From the NCBI RefSeq assembly GCF_022802975.1, contig NZ_JAFEVZ010000010.1:122307-186306 (forward strand): a stretch of DNA of 64,000 nucleotides, read 5' to 3'. Below the pieces are notes generated by a model. It was not told the DNA's origin. It was given only the letters and a program-made list of their open reading frames with translations, and made no database searches. Both the position numbers and the translations under genes were made by a program. Origin of the DNA: Flavobacterium pectinovorum (lineage in GTDB: Bacteria; Bacteroidota; Bacteroidia; Flavobacteriales; Flavobacteriaceae). Positions 38,101-46,632 of this stretch are shown piece by piece; position 1 is the first letter of the stretch, and each line of letters starts with the position of its first letter.

Positions 38101-38330
38101 TTCGCAGGAACCGAATTAATAGTAAACGTACCATCAAAATTTGTTACTGTAGTGTTCTTTGTTCCTTTTACAATAACATTTACTCCCGGTATAGGCCCGG
38201 TTATGTCTGAAACTGTTCCGGATACATTTGTCTGAGCATTTACCGAAGCAGAAAATACTATCATTAAGATCAGGAACCCTAAATTTTTAAAGTATTTCGA
38301 TTTGCTTTTAGTAATTAAAAAGTTAGTCAT
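35157..38330 (-). CDS. SusC/RagA-family TonB-linked outer-membrane transporter (xylan locus)
   Basis: Imports oligosaccharides together with the SusD encoded next. An N-terminal signal (about 1-32, ending VNAQ) is longer than usual because of a charged start. The carboxypeptidase-like regulatory domain follows (VSGTVSDITGPIPGVNVIV), then the signature KEVVVVGYGTMKRKDLTGS, the plug with IDVLKDASATAIYGSRAAAG, and a barrel ending FGVNVNF. The length of 1057 is typical and there is no STN domain. It is first in the SusC-SusD-SGBP-GH10 operon; its promoter (38411-38441) overlaps a 16-bp inverted repeat that recurs upstream of the xylose transporter gene, suggesting repression when inducer is absent. 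Confidence 0.96.
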   Translation of the reverse strand: MTNFLITKSKSKYFKNLGFLILMIVFSASVNAQTNVSGTVSDITGPIPGVNVIVKGTKNTTVTNFDGTFTINSVPANAVLSFSFIGYKTKEVSVGNQNKINVVLEENLNDLKEVVVVGYGTMKRKDLTGSISTVTSKAVTQSVTTSIEQVLQGRAAGVQVQQNSGAPGAASSVQIRGISSINSATQPIYVIDGVVIDPNGNENVNANPISSINPADIVSIDVLKDASATAIYGSRAAAGVIMVTTKRGKKGELALSFNGYVGWQEVPKHLDVLNLQEYAILKNTRSDLGIVERDANFIRPDLLGKGTDWQNELFDKALMQNYNLSASGGSEKSTYYMSIGYLDQQGIALGSNFKRLNLTSNLDSQVKDYLKLGLNFALSNSKQNTTINDGSLILTALKQTPNVAVRNADGNFDGPDTDQFVQNNPIGLASLRDNNNENINLRANTFADITFTKGLTFKTQYSLDYGFSNAYTFDPSYTFGSITNEIRQGTRTKGFSKNWIWNNVLNYTRDFGKHSLNAMLGQEIQENHWENLYGYISGYLTNTSTDLSMGDPATARVDNHSSDSSLSSYFGRLFYSFDDKYLLTATIRRDGSSKFHEDNRWGWFPSAAFAWRVSNESFLKDNKVINNLKLRLGWGAVGNQNVPNYAYTSTYGSSATANWGTGLLASNTANKDLKWESTYSTNAGIDLSLFNNRIELVADVYLKKTNDLINQLALPAYVGTTGQGATTSPWYNIGDLENKGFEISLNTINIENKEFKWTSNLTFSMNKNKVLKLNSESGHYDGKVQQGSDVTVVTRTAVGKPISQFYGYKVIGRFEKATDFYYKDATGNIVPTALPKDMQIGENGVWIGDYIFDDANKDGVIDDKDLQYIGNPLPKFTYGINNTFTYKGFDINIFLDGSYGNDVANYQRRWLENPRENTNLFSTALGYAQLALIDPSGPNDYRNVEIVGGNPYMPRIAASSAASTSNYRFSDRFVEDGSFIRIRNISIGYNLPSDFVKKIGVAGIKVYSNMQNVLTFSKYSGYEPEVGSLNNNALFSGIDNGRYPSPRITSFGVNVNF

Positions 38331-38410
38331 AAATAATTGATTTAATTAGTTAATAGTTTAGTCAGTTAGTTTTATTGCATTAAAAAATAATTATTGTAGC
38401 CTTTATAAAA

Positions 38411-38441
38411 ACAAATATATACAAAATACAACAATACACAA
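38411..38441 (-). promoter_or_regulatory. Predicted promoter of the xylan SusC-SusD-SGBP-GH10 operon
   Basis: Read on the minus strand: TTG at 38441-38439, exactly 19 bases, then TATATTTGT at 38419-38411. This fits the Bacteroidota consensus TTG-N19-TANNTTTG. The start codon is about 80 bp downstream. The -33 element lies inside the inverted repeat at 38436-38451, so a protein bound there would block sigma-factor access. Confidence 0.7.
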
Positions 38442-38451
38442 TCGGTTGTGT
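38436..38451. promoter_or_regulatory. Putative operator ACACAATCGGTTGTGT (xylan/xylose regulon), SusC site
   Basis: Six-base perfect arms ACACAA and TTGTGT around TCGG. Thirteen of the bases (CAATCGGTTGTGT) recur twice upstream of the symporter-GH43 operon at 46522-46537 and 46617-46632. Recurrence before two functionally linked operons, plus overlap with the -33 element, points to a repressor operator. The GntR/LacI-hybrid protein at 42562-43572 is the natural candidate to bind it; that link is inference. Confidence 0.65.
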
Positions 38452-38779
38452 TGATTTTTTTTGTGAATTTGAAAAAATATATTTGATAAAAAAGCATAAT
38501 ACATATTTATAATCACAAAAAAGTAAAAAATAACTACAAAACTGATACTTTAATCCCTGAACATTAAATTAAGTCAATGCTTTTACCTCATTTCTTAAAA
38601 AAAACATAAAAAAGTTAATTCTCAAAAAGTAATAAATAGTTTCAGTTTTTGCTGTCAAAATAAATCGTAAACGCTTTTAAAACAATATATAAGCCATAAA
38701 ATCTTACAAAATATAAAGAAGAAAAATATAATTATAACTGCTGTGCGCTAAACAAAGTGAAAGTAAACTGTTTAAAAAC

Positions 38780-38816
38780 AAAAACTCCTTTCGAATAATT
38801 CCGAAAGGAGTTTTTT
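38780..38816 (-). terminator. Rho-independent terminator after the transaldolase gene
   Basis: A strong stem AAAACTCCTTTCG / CGAAAGGAGTTTT with an eight-base loop and A/T runs on both sides. It lies about 50 bp past the transaldolase stop codon and upstream of the SusC promoter, insulating the two transcripts. Confidence 0.85.
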
Positions 38817-38867
38817 ATTTCTTTAAATTAGATTTGTGGGGCAAATAAACTTAAATAAATGAACTAT

Positions 38868-39524
38868 TTACAAATTCATTTTTTTGGCATCTTCAACAAA
38901 TTGTTTTAACCCAATATCAGTCAAAGGGTGTTTCAATAAACCTTTAATGGCAGACAAAGGGCCGGTCATAACGTCTGAACCAATTTTTGCACAATTTACG
39001 ATATGCATCGTATGTCTGATAGAAGCTGACAGTATTTGGGTTTCATAACCATAATTATCATAAATCTGTCTGATTTCTTCAATTAAATGCATTCCGTCTG
39101 TAGAAACATCATCTAATCTTCCTAAAAAAGGCGAAACATAAGTTGCTCCTGCTTTAGCGGCTAATAATGCCTGACCTGCTGAGAATACAAGCGTAACATT
39201 TGTTCTTATTCCTTTTGACGAAAAGTATTTGCAGGCTTTTACACCATCACCAATCATTGGTAGTTTCACCACAATTTGCTCATGCAAAGCAGCCAGTTCC
39301 TCTCCTTCTCTAACCATTCCTTCATAATCTGTTGAAATCACTTCGGCAGAAACGTCGCCATCTACAATATTACAAATGTCAAGATAGTGCTTTAAAATAT
39401 TTTCTTTTCCAGCAATTCCTTCTTTGGCCATTAATGACGGATTTGTAGTAACTCCGTCTAAAACTCCCATAGCCTGGGCTTCCTTAATATCTTCTAAATT
39501 TGCGGTGTCTATAAAAAATTTCAT
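38868..39524 (-). CDS. fsa: Fsa/TalC-type transaldolase (fructose-6-phosphate aldolase family)
   Basis: A cytoplasmic class I aldolase of the small transaldolase family, fitting the non-oxidative pentose phosphate pathway that receives xylulose-5-phosphate. The sequence opens [16 protein letters not shown], with the family motif [13 protein letters not shown] near 24, the Schiff-base Lys in IVVKLPMI near 87, [23 protein letters not shown] near 115-138 and DVMTGPL near 188. The length of 218 is typical of the TalC/Fsa group. It lies downstream of xylA on the same strand, but a hairpin terminator sits between them (39608-39656), so it may be expressed partly by read-through or from its own promoter. 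Transaldolase versus F6P-aldolase specificity is not decided by eye. Confidence 0.93.
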   Translation of the reverse strand: MKFFIDTANLEDIKEAQAMGVLDGVTTNPSLMAKEGIAGKENILKHYLDICNIVDGDVSAEVISTDYEGMVREGEELAALHEQIVVKLPMIGDGVKACKYFSSKGIRTNVTLVFSAGQALLAAKAGATYVSPFLGRLDDVSTDGMHLIEEIRQIYDNYGYETQILSASIRHTMHIVNCAKIGSDVMTGPLSAIKGLLKHPLTDIGLKQFVEDAKKMNL

Positions 39525-39607
39525 TTTTCTAAATTTAAATTTTAATCATCACTCCCTAAATTTCTTACATCAGAAATTTTATAACATTAATTTGTTTTAA
39601 AAAAGGC

Positions 39608-39656
39608 ACAAAAAAATTAAGGTCTTTGGAACTAACTTAAACCTCCGACCTTAATT
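39608..39656 (-). terminator. Rho-independent terminator after xylA
   Basis: Ten-base perfect arms AATTAAGGTC and GACCTTAATT with a 22-base loop. On the minus strand the distal arm is followed by a run of T's. It lies about 85 bp past the xylA stop codon. Confidence 0.65.
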
Positions 39657-39741
39657 TCTCAAAATAGTTATGTTAAATTGTCTCAAAAAAAGGCATTAAT
39701 TCGAGACCAAATCGGTTATAGATTTATAACTATCTTTTAAT

Positions 39742-41067
39742 TTAAATATATTGATTTATAATATTTTCAAATAATTCCTGTTTACCACTTTGAAGATTTA
39801 ATTCTCCATTTTCACTTGCAATAGTATATAGGTCTTTAAGGTTTAATTTTCCATCGGCAAAATCTTTTCCTTTTCCGGAATCGAATGAACTGTATCTTTC
39901 TTTTCTTAATTTTTCATAAGGAGAAGAAGTAATGATTTTATCTGCAGTCAATAATGCTCTTGCAAAAGTATCTGCTCCGCCAATATGTGCTAAGAAAACA
40001 TCTTCTAAGTCTGTAGAATTTCTTCTGATTTTTGCATCAAAATTAACTCCACCACCTTGTAATCCTCCAGCTTTCAAGAATACCAGCATTGCTTCTGTTG
40101 TTTCCTGAATATTATTTGGAAACTGGTCTGTATCCCATCCGTTTTGGTAATCACCTCTGTTAGCATCGATACTTCCTAACATTCCTGCTTTTGCTGCCAC
40201 TTCAATTTCATGTTGAAAAGTATGCTGAGCCAATGTTGCGTGATTTACCTCAATATTGATTTTGAAATCTTTATCTAAACCATATTCTTTTAAAAAACCG
40301 ATTGCGGTTGCAGAGTCAAAATCATATTGGTGTTTAGATGGCTCCATTGGTTTTGGCTCGATAAAGAAAGTACCTTTAAAACCCTGCGCTCTTGCGTAGT
40401 CTCTTGACATGGTTAAAAATTGTGCCATGTGGTCTAATTCTCTTCCCATATCTGTGTTCAACAAAGACATATAACCTTCTCTACCTCCCCAGAATACGTA
40501 GTTTTCTCCATTTAAAGCGATTGTAGCATCTAAGGCTAATTTTACTTGTCCTCCGGCTCTTGCCACAACATTAAAATCAGGATTGGTAGCGGCTCCGTTC
40601 ATGAATCTTGGATTTGAGAAACAGTTTGAAGTTCCCCAAAGCAATTTAATTCCTGATGCTGCTTTTTTCTCTTTTAAGTATTCTGTAATGAATGCTAAAC
40701 GTTTTTCTGATTCAGCAAAAGTTGCTCCTTCAGCAATCAAATCATAATCGTGGAAACAGAAATAATCAAATCCCATTTTGCTGATAAATTCAAAAGCTGC
40801 ATCTGCCTTATCCTTTGCCGCTTGGTACGGATCTGAAGACTGGTCCCAAGCAAAATTTTGAGTTCCTGGTCCAAACGGATCACTACCCTGTCCGCAGAAT
40901 GTATGCCAATACGCAATCGCAAATCTAAAGTGCTCACGCATTGTTTTTCCGGCTACAATCTGATCCGGATTGTAATATTTAAACGCCAATGGGTTATCAG
41001 ATTCCTTTCCCTCAAATTTAATTTGACCAATACCTTTGTAGTATTCTTTATCGCCTAAAACTATCAT
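39742..41067 (-). CDS. xylA: Xylose isomerase
   Basis: Converts D-xylose to D-xylulose in the cytoplasm. The sequence has all class II landmarks: FCFHDYDL near 108 (catalytic His and Asp), [15 protein letters not shown] near 192, [15 protein letters not shown] near 234 (metal-binding Glu and Lys), the His of VNHATLA near 275, and [17 protein letters not shown] near 302 (second metal site). The length of 441 matches the long class II enzymes. It begins 8 bp after the xylB stop and probably forms one transcript with the regulator and kinase genes (43572-39742). The start [12 protein letters not shown] is normal for the family in Bacteroidota. Confidence 0.98.
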   Translation of the reverse strand: MIVLGDKEYYKGIGQIKFEGKESDNPLAFKYYNPDQIVAGKTMREHFRFAIAYWHTFCGQGSDPFGPGTQNFAWDQSSDPYQAAKDKADAAFEFISKMGFDYFCFHDYDLIAEGATFAESEKRLAFITEYLKEKKAASGIKLLWGTSNCFSNPRFMNGAATNPDFNVVARAGGQVKLALDATIALNGENYVFWGGREGYMSLLNTDMGRELDHMAQFLTMSRDYARAQGFKGTFFIEPKPMEPSKHQYDFDSATAIGFLKEYGLDKDFKINIEVNHATLAQHTFQHEIEVAAKAGMLGSIDANRGDYQNGWDTDQFPNNIQETTEAMLVFLKAGGLQGGGVNFDAKIRRNSTDLEDVFLAHIGGADTFARALLTADKIITSSPYEKLRKERYSSFDSGKGKDFADGKLNLKDLYTIASENGELNLQSGKQELFENIINQYI

Positions 41068-41075
41068 TTCTTTTT

Positions 41076-42557
41076 TTATTTATTTGTTAGTATTAATTCT
41101 AATTCTTTTTTCCAGTTTTGATATGCCTTTTCATATTCTTCTTTATTTTTTAAAGGTAAAAAGGTCATTACATGATCGTTGGTTGTGATACCAGAACCAA
41201 ATTTTTCGAAGTCACCATCCGTTAAACCTACTGCTCTGGCTGCTCCTACGGCTCCGGTTGTATTGTAAATTTCTATTTCATGTCCAATTAATGTGGCTAC
41301 CGTATTGGAGAAAATTTCTGAACGGAATAAATTATCATTCCCGGCTCTGATTACATTAATTTTAGCATTATCATCTTTTAAACATTCCATTCCGTACACA
41401 AATGAAAACGCAATTGCTTCCAAAGATGCTCTGTATAAATGCGCATTGGTATGAATATTAAAATTGAGATTTAAAATATGAGACCCAATGTTTTTATTAT
41501 TGAACATTCTTTCGGCTCCATTTCCAAACGGAATTACAACCAATCCTTGTGAGCCTACATTTATCTGAGAAGCTTTTTCGTTCATTTCTTCATACGACTC
41601 ATCTCCGGTATTGTTGCGCATCCATCTGTATTGGATTCCGGCTCCGTTTATATTCAGTAATTTTCCAACTCTCGGATTGGATTCGGAATAATTTACATGA
41701 ACGAAGTTGTTTACACGAGTACTTTTACCCGAATTGGTTTCGGTAACGGCATAAAAAACGCCTGATGTACCTCCGGTTGCCGCCACTTCTCCCGGACGCA
41801 GCACATTCAGTGACAACGCGTTGTTGGGCTGATCTCCGGCTCTGTAAACAATCGGAATTCCGGCAGGAAGCCCTGATTCCAGCGCCCCTTTTTCGGTAAC
41901 CGTTCCCTGATTTGTAAAATTCTCTACAATATTTGGCGTCAATGATTGATCGATTCCATAATAATCCAAGAGCCAGTCAGCTACTTTATTTTCTTTATAA
42001 TCCCAAAGCATTCCTTCAGACAGACCGTTTTTAGTAGTCGTTACTTCGCCTGTCAATTTTAAGGAGATATAATCTCCAGGAAGCATGTATTTGTCAATTT
42101 TACTGTACACTTCCGGTTCGTTTTCTTTCACCCATTTTAGTTTTGAGGCAGTGAAATTTCCCGGCGAATTCAATAAATGTTCGGCACATTTATCAGCTCC
42201 TATTTCTGCATAAGCTTTGTTGCCAATTTCAACCGCACGGCTGTCACACCAGATAATCGAATTGCGCAGTGATTTTCCGTTTTTATCGACAATAACCAAT
42301 CCGTGCATTTGATACGAAATACCAATACCCTGAATTTTTGAAGCCTCAATGTTAGCTTCTTTAATGGCTCTTTTTGTAGCTGTACAAATGTACTGCCACC
42401 ACATTTCAGGATCCTGCTCAGCCCAATCCGGCTGTAATGACAAGATTTCCATTTCGTTTTGCGGCTCATTCAGTACGATTACTTTTTTGCCTGTTGCTGC
42501 TTCAACCAGGGCAACCTTGACCGAAGAACTTCCAATATCATATCCTATATAATACAT
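41076..42557 (-). CDS. xylB: Xylulokinase
   Basis: Phosphorylates D-xylulose to xylulose-5-phosphate with ATP. An FGGY-family kinase: N-terminal phosphate loop [18 protein letters not shown], the [13 protein letters not shown] segment near 46, [13 protein letters not shown] near 80 (substrate-contacting), IWCDSRA near 102, and a C-terminal ATPase half with [11 protein letters not shown] near 256 and [11 protein letters not shown] near 447. The length of 493 is typical. It starts 4 bp after the regulator gene and ends 8 bp before xylA, the classic xylose catabolic operon. Confidence 0.97.
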   Translation of the reverse strand: MYYIGYDIGSSSVKVALVEAATGKKVIVLNEPQNEMEILSLQPDWAEQDPEMWWQYICTATKRAIKEANIEASKIQGIGISYQMHGLVIVDKNGKSLRNSIIWCDSRAVEIGNKAYAEIGADKCAEHLLNSPGNFTASKLKWVKENEPEVYSKIDKYMLPGDYISLKLTGEVTTTKNGLSEGMLWDYKENKVADWLLDYYGIDQSLTPNIVENFTNQGTVTEKGALESGLPAGIPIVYRAGDQPNNALSLNVLRPGEVAATGGTSGVFYAVTETNSGKSTRVNNFVHVNYSESNPRVGKLLNINGAGIQYRWMRNNTGDESYEEMNEKASQINVGSQGLVVIPFGNGAERMFNNKNIGSHILNLNFNIHTNAHLYRASLEAIAFSFVYGMECLKDDNAKINVIRAGNDNLFRSEIFSNTVATLIGHEIEIYNTTGAVGAARAVGLTDGDFEKFGSGITTNDHVMTFLPLKNKEEYEKAYQNWKKELELILTNK

Positions 42558-42561
42558 AATT

Positions 42562-43572
42562 TTATAATGATTCTCTTAATATTAAATTTGTTGGTACATA
42601 ACACTGAACTACTTCATCGTGCGTAATAAAGGCTGCTGCTTTTGTCCCTATTTCCTTAAAATCAGTCGAAATAACTGAAATTCCTTTGTATATAAATTTT
42701 TTCATTGGAGTTTCATTGTAAGATAAAAAACCAACATCCTGTCCGGGCTCCAGATCTTTCTCTTTACATTGTTCTAAAAAATCTCCCAAAATCCTGTCAC
42801 TAATACTGATATAAGCAATTCCTTTTTCAATATTAAACTTTTTAGGATCGGTTATAATTTCATTATTAAAATTAAAATCTGTACAAAATTTCTTGAAATT
42901 GTCCAATGTTTCTTTAGGATGATTTGTATAATCCGGGTAAACAAAATGGATGTTTTTATACTTTTTAAACAAATCAACCGCTTCTTTCAATGAATTATAA
43001 AATGCTTTTCCAAAATCCTGAAAAACATAATTATTCTCTTTTTTAGAATGGATGTTCCAGTCAATCAAAAGCAGTTTGTCATTCGAAATTGCCGATAAAG
43101 TTGATGATACCTCTTTATTATCAAAATTCATTACCACATATTTATAATACTTTCCGACACTATTATTAATTATGGTTTTGAAAACGTCAATATTATAATG
43201 ATGAAACTGCACATCGGTAATAACATTGTCAGGTAAATTATTTACAAATGAATGATACAAAACCTCTTTATATGCCTTGAAAGTATCTAAAACCAAAAGC
43301 ACTTTTCTGGTTTCGCCAGAAACATAATATCCTTTATTAGGAACCGAATCAATTGTTTTCTGATCTTTTAAAATCGAATACGCTTTAAAAACAGTATCTC
43401 TCGACAACTGATTTTCTTTACAGATAGCATTTACAGACGGAAGCAAATCTCCTTTCTTTAAAATATTTTCTGCAATCGCATTATTTATTCCGTTTACCAA
43501 TTGCTGATATTTCGGAATATCACTATCGTGATTAATTACAAATACAAACTTTTCCTGCTCTTCGTTTATCAT
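42562..43572 (-). CDS. xylR: GntR-type repressor with LacI-like sugar-binding domain (putative xylose regulator)
   Basis: A winged-helix GntR DNA-binding domain (about 15-82, KKGDLLPSVNAICKENQLSR then YSILKDQ and PNKGYYVSG) is fused to a periplasmic-binding-protein-like effector domain (about 85-330, starting KVLLVLDTFKAYKE). This AraR-like architecture senses a sugar in the cytoplasm and normally represses until it binds. It is first in the regulator-xylB-xylA operon, 4 bp before xylB, which argues strongly for xylose or a xylo-oligosaccharide as inducer. The recurring palindrome ACACAATCGGTTGTGT upstream of the SusC and symporter operons is the best candidate operator. No copy of that palindrome was seen upstream of this gene itself. 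The symbol is by analogy; arabinose control is the main alternative. Confidence 0.85.
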   Translation of the reverse strand: MINEEQEKFVFVINHDSDIPKYQQLVNGINNAIAENILKKGDLLPSVNAICKENQLSRDTVFKAYSILKDQKTIDSVPNKGYYVSGETRKVLLVLDTFKAYKEVLYHSFVNNLPDNVITDVQFHHYNIDVFKTIINNSVGKYYKYVVMNFDNKEVSSTLSAISNDKLLLIDWNIHSKKENNYVFQDFGKAFYNSLKEAVDLFKKYKNIHFVYPDYTNHPKETLDNFKKFCTDFNFNNEIITDPKKFNIEKGIAYISISDRILGDFLEQCKEKDLEPGQDVGFLSYNETPMKKFIYKGISVISTDFKEIGTKAAAFITHDEVVQCYVPTNLILRESL

Positions 43573-43921
43573 ACTGTTCCGTTCTGTTCTGGTATGCTAA
43601 ATTAAACATTTCTACTTTATAAAAAAATATATTTTAAGCAAAAAATGTTAACTTTTTAAAAGATTAAATGAATATCCTAAAATCTAAAATTATGCCTCTG
43701 TTGATTAACCTCTCTGTAATTTTTTAAATTTAATTCATAAAATTCAGCAAACTCTGTTTGAAACATCTTCTAGATATAATGATGCATCACTTAATACTAT
43801 TCTGTTTTGTTTAAAAAACATTAACGCATCATACGTTTAAAAATATGATTTTAAGCATTAAATTATTTTCATCAAAATAAAATTAAAATACTTGCAACCT
43901 TATTGATGGATAAAAAATGAG
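43573..43921. other. Intergenic region upstream of the GntR-xylB-xylA operon
   Basis: 349 bp, AT-rich. It should hold the operon promoter but no TANNTTTG element stands out. A perfect 10-bp palindrome TGATGCATCA (43780-43789) and a partly related GCATCATACG nearby are the only ordered features; near the start codon GTTC-CGTTCT-GTTCT shows a short internal repetition. None can be assigned a role. Confidence 0.4.
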
Positions 43922-44947
43922 CTATTCTTCTTTACCATAAGGGTCAATTGTATTGATCGAACCGTCTTCGTTATAAGTAATTTCGGTTACTTTTATTGAT
44001 CTTAAATGAGTAACCCCTTTTGAAAGACTGGAATCATGATAAAAAAGATACCATTTTCCTTCAATTTCACAGATAGAATGATGCGAAGTCCAGCCAATTA
44101 CCGGATTTAAAATACGTCCCTGATACGTAAATGGTCCATAAGGATTATCTCCAATTGCATAACAAATGAAATGTGTATCACCTGTAGAATAAGAGAAATA
44201 ATATTTTCCATTGTATTTATGCATCCACGGGCCTTCAAAAAAGCGCTGCTCGTTATTTCCAGCCAATAATACATCGCCGTTTTTATCCAGAATTTGAATT
44301 TCTCTTGGAGATTCATCAAATTGTTTCATATCATCCGTCAACAAAGCAACTATTGGGCCTAAAGCAGGTTCATTTTTATGAGGCTCTTCGTTTTCTTCAG
44401 AAAATTTATTGTTTCTGTATTTTTGAAGCTGACCTCCCCAAATTCCACCAAAATAAAGATAAAATTTTCCGTCTTCATCTTCAAAAACTGCAGGATCAAT
44501 TGTATAGCTGCCTTTAATTGCCTCTGGTTCCGGAATAAAGGGCCCGGTAGGCAAATCACTTATGGCAACACCAATCTGAAAAATGCCGTCAGCACGTTTG
44601 GCCGGAAAATACAAATAATACTTTCCGTTTTTGCAGGCAGCATCCGGAGCCCACATTTGTTTCTCTGCCCAAGGAACATCTTTTACATGCAGGGCTACTC
44701 CATTATCTGTCACTTCCGATTCTATATTTTCCATAGAAAATACGTGATAATCTTCCATTCCAAAATGATCTCCATTGTCATTAAACGGAATTCCCGCATC
44801 AATGTCATGCGATGGATAAATATAAATTTTACCGTTAAATACATGTGCCGAAGGATCAGCAGTATATATATGTTTAACTAAAGGCTGTGATATGGCTGTT
44901 TTGTTAATTATTTCAAAATCAATCTGTTCAATGCTATCTTCAGGCAT
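43922..44947 (-). CDS. GH43 beta-xylosidase/alpha-L-arabinofuranosidase, cytoplasmic
   Basis: A single-domain five-bladed propeller predicted to split xylose or arabinose from imported short oligosaccharides. There is no signal peptide. The catalytic trio is visible: Asp31 in YTADPSAHVF (base), the Asp in SYTIDPAVFEDEDGK near 152 (pKa modulator) and the Glu in RFFEGPWMHK near 240 (acid). The length of 341 fits compact GH43 subfamily-1-like enzymes. It follows the symporter gene by 30 bp on the same strand and appears to share its promoter, giving an import-and-cleave pair. Two copies of the putative xylose-regulon operator lie upstream of that pair. Xylosidase versus arabinofuranosidase activity cannot be separated by eye. 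Confidence 0.92.
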   Translation of the reverse strand: MPEDSIEQIDFEIINKTAISQPLVKHIYTADPSAHVFNGKIYIYPSHDIDAGIPFNDNGDHFGMEDYHVFSMENIESEVTDNGVALHVKDVPWAEKQMWAPDAACKNGKYYLYFPAKRADGIFQIGVAISDLPTGPFIPEPEAIKGSYTIDPAVFEDEDGKFYLYFGGIWGGQLQKYRNNKFSEENEEPHKNEPALGPIVALLTDDMKQFDESPREIQILDKNGDVLLAGNNEQRFFEGPWMHKYNGKYYFSYSTGDTHFICYAIGDNPYGPFTYQGRILNPVIGWTSHHSICEIEGKWYLFYHDSSLSKGVTHLRSIKVTEITYNEDGSINTIDPYGKEE

Positions 44948-44977
44948 AGTCGTATTTTTGTTTATTTATATAATAAT

Positions 44978-46411
44978 TTATGCTCTTCTTTCTTTTAGGT
45001 CTGCCTCAATCTTCACTTCCATTCCTTTATCAATTTCATAGAAAAACAATAATGCTGTTCCAATTAAAAAAGGAATTGCCGGAAAAATGCTGACCAATAA
45101 TTTGATTCCGTTAATGGTAATGTCTGTTTGTTGTGCAACATTTGCAGTATACTCAAAATACCCCAAAAGCGATGTCGTTAATGCTCCGCCAATGCTCAGT
45201 CCTGCTTTAAGTCCTACCATCATTGCCGAAAATATAATCGCAGTAGCACGACGGTTATTTTTCCACTCCGAATAATCTGCAACATCTGCAATCATAGCCC
45301 AAAGCAGTGGAATTGTGATCCCGTAGAAAAATCCGTGAAATATTTGAGAAAAAAACATCAAGCCAACTGAAGTTGGAGAAAAGAAATAAAAGGCAATTAT
45401 GAATAAGGTCGAAATAAAAAGGAATAATCCAAAGACGTTTCTTTTACCGTATTTGTCTGCAAATCTTTTTGATAATGTAATTCCAACTATCATAAAAATA
45501 ATTCCGCCGGCATTAAACAATCCGAACCCTGCAGAAACAGGATCATCTCCAAAAGTATTTAAACCAATATTTGAAAGAAAATCTAAAATGGGCTGAATAA
45601 AAACAGCTAACTCCTCTTTGTTAACGTAGTTTTCAAAATAATACACGTATGAACCACCTTTCATTGCCAGCGTTACAAAAACCAATAAAGTTAAAGTCAG
45701 CATAATAATCCATGGTTTGTTTTTAATCAGATCACTTAAATCTTCCTTTACACTTGATTTTTGTTCAGGTTTTGGAACAATACGTTCTTTGGTTGTTAAA
45801 AAAGTAATCAGTAACATAATGGTTCCAACTATTGCCAATACAGTCATCACTTTTTCAATACCAATTGCTTTGTCCCCGTTTCCGGCACTTTTAATGATGC
45901 CAAGCATAAATACCTGTACAAAAAACTGTGCAAACATTACCGCTACAAAGCGATAGGCCGACATGCTGTTTCGCTCACCCATATCGCCTGTTATAACACC
46001 GCTTAAAGCAGAATAAGGTAAATTATTTGCTGCGTACAACAATAACAATAATGAATACGTTATCACCGCATAAATTACTTTTCCCTGATATGAAAATGCA
46101 GGCGTTGTAAAGGCCAAAAGTGCAATAATCCCTAAAGGAATCGAAGTCCACAATATCCAGGGACGAAATTTACCCCATTTTGTATGCGTTCTGTCTGCCA
46201 ATGCACCGATAATAGGATTGAAAATAAATGCTGCAATTAAGCCTACAACCAACATTATTATAGAAGAATGAGTTGGAGATAATCCGTATATATCTGTGTA
46301 AAAATAAGCCAGATAAGTCATTAATGTCTGAAAAACTAAATTAGCAGCAAGATCACCAAGGCTATATCCTATTTTTTCTTTAATAGATAATTTTTGAGAG
46401 GTTAAATTCAT
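44978..46411 (-). CDS. GPH-family sugar:cation symporter (xyloside/xylo-oligosaccharide transporter)
   Basis: A 12-helix inner-membrane transporter of the glycoside-pentoside-hexuronide group within the major facilitator superfamily. The family signature is visible in the first half: IGYSLGDLAANLVFQTLMTYL, FNPIIGALADRTHTKWGKFRPWILW, and in the second half PLLWAMIADVADYSEWKNNRRATAI. The length of 477 is typical (XynB/XylP/MelB relatives). It lies 30 bp upstream of a cytoplasmic GH43 gene, so the cargo is likely a short beta-xyloside or xylo-oligosaccharide from the periplasm. Two palindromic operator-like sites lie 111 to 221 bp upstream of its start, indicating shared control with the SusC operon. 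Confidence 0.93.
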   Translation of the reverse strand: MNLTSQKLSIKEKIGYSLGDLAANLVFQTLMTYLAYFYTDIYGLSPTHSSIIMLVVGLIAAFIFNPIIGALADRTHTKWGKFRPWILWTSIPLGIIALLAFTTPAFSYQGKVIYAVITYSLLLLLYAANNLPYSALSGVITGDMGERNSMSAYRFVAVMFAQFFVQVFMLGIIKSAGNGDKAIGIEKVMTVLAIVGTIMLLITFLTTKERIVPKPEQKSSVKEDLSDLIKNKPWIIMLTLTLLVFVTLAMKGGSYVYYFENYVNKEELAVFIQPILDFLSNIGLNTFGDDPVSAGFGLFNAGGIIFMIVGITLSKRFADKYGKRNVFGLFLFISTLFIIAFYFFSPTSVGLMFFSQIFHGFFYGITIPLLWAMIADVADYSEWKNNRRATAIIFSAMMVGLKAGLSIGGALTTSLLGYFEYTANVAQQTDITINGIKLLVSIFPAIPFLIGTALLFFYEIDKGMEVKIEADLKERRA

Positions 46412-46521
46412 TATTTTATTTGTGTGGTTATGTATTTAGTTAGTTTGGTTAAATAAAATATTTTCTGTAATAATTTAGTTTATACAATTTTATAAATATT
46501 TCGATGCTAAAATAATAATAA

Positions 46522-46537
46522 AAACAATCGGTTGTGT
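46522..46537. promoter_or_regulatory. Putative xylan/xylose regulon operator, symporter site 1
   Basis: Reads AAACAATCGGTTGTGT, sharing 15 of 16 bases with the SusC-operon site at 38436-38451; only the second base of the left arm differs. It is 111 bp upstream of the symporter start. Confidence 0.6.
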
Positions 46538-46616
46538 AATAATTTGAAAAAATGACTAAATTCAACAAAAGTTTGCTCTTTTATAAATCAGGAAATTCTG
46601 CAAAAATAATTTTACA

Positions 46617-46632
46617 ATGCAATCGGTTGTGT
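46617..46632. promoter_or_regulatory. Putative xylan/xylose regulon operator, symporter site 2
   Basis: Reads ATGCAATCGGTTGTGT: the right 13-base core CAATCGGTTGTGT is identical to the SusC-operon site and only the outer left arm differs. It lies 95 bp from site 1, a distance that could allow looping by a dimeric or tetrameric repressor. The predicted -7 element lies between the two sites. Confidence 0.55.

Larger units (their letters stand above)
38331..38867. other. Regulatory intergenic region upstream of the xylan SusC operon
   Basis: 537 bp between the transaldolase stop and the SusC start (both minus strand). It contains the transaldolase terminator (38780-38816), a well-matched promoter with an overlapping inverted repeat (38411-38451), and otherwise very AT-rich sequence with no open frame worth calling. 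Confidence 0.65.

Noticed and set aside
39706..39720. CCAAATCGGTTATA as a further copy of the xylose-regulon operator
   Set aside because: Only the central ATCGGTT is shared, the arms do not pair, and it lies between the xylA stop and its terminator, where an operator would not be expected.
43780..43789. TGATGCATCA palindrome as operator of the GntR-xylBA operon
   Set aside because: A single short palindrome unrelated to the recurring ACACAATCGGTTGTGT site, without a promoter in register; kept only as a note in the intergenic entry.
44378..44881. A 167-codon plus-strand open frame
   Set aside because: It lies antisense within the catalytic part of the GH43 gene, has no recognisable family pattern and no leader, so it is a shadow frame.
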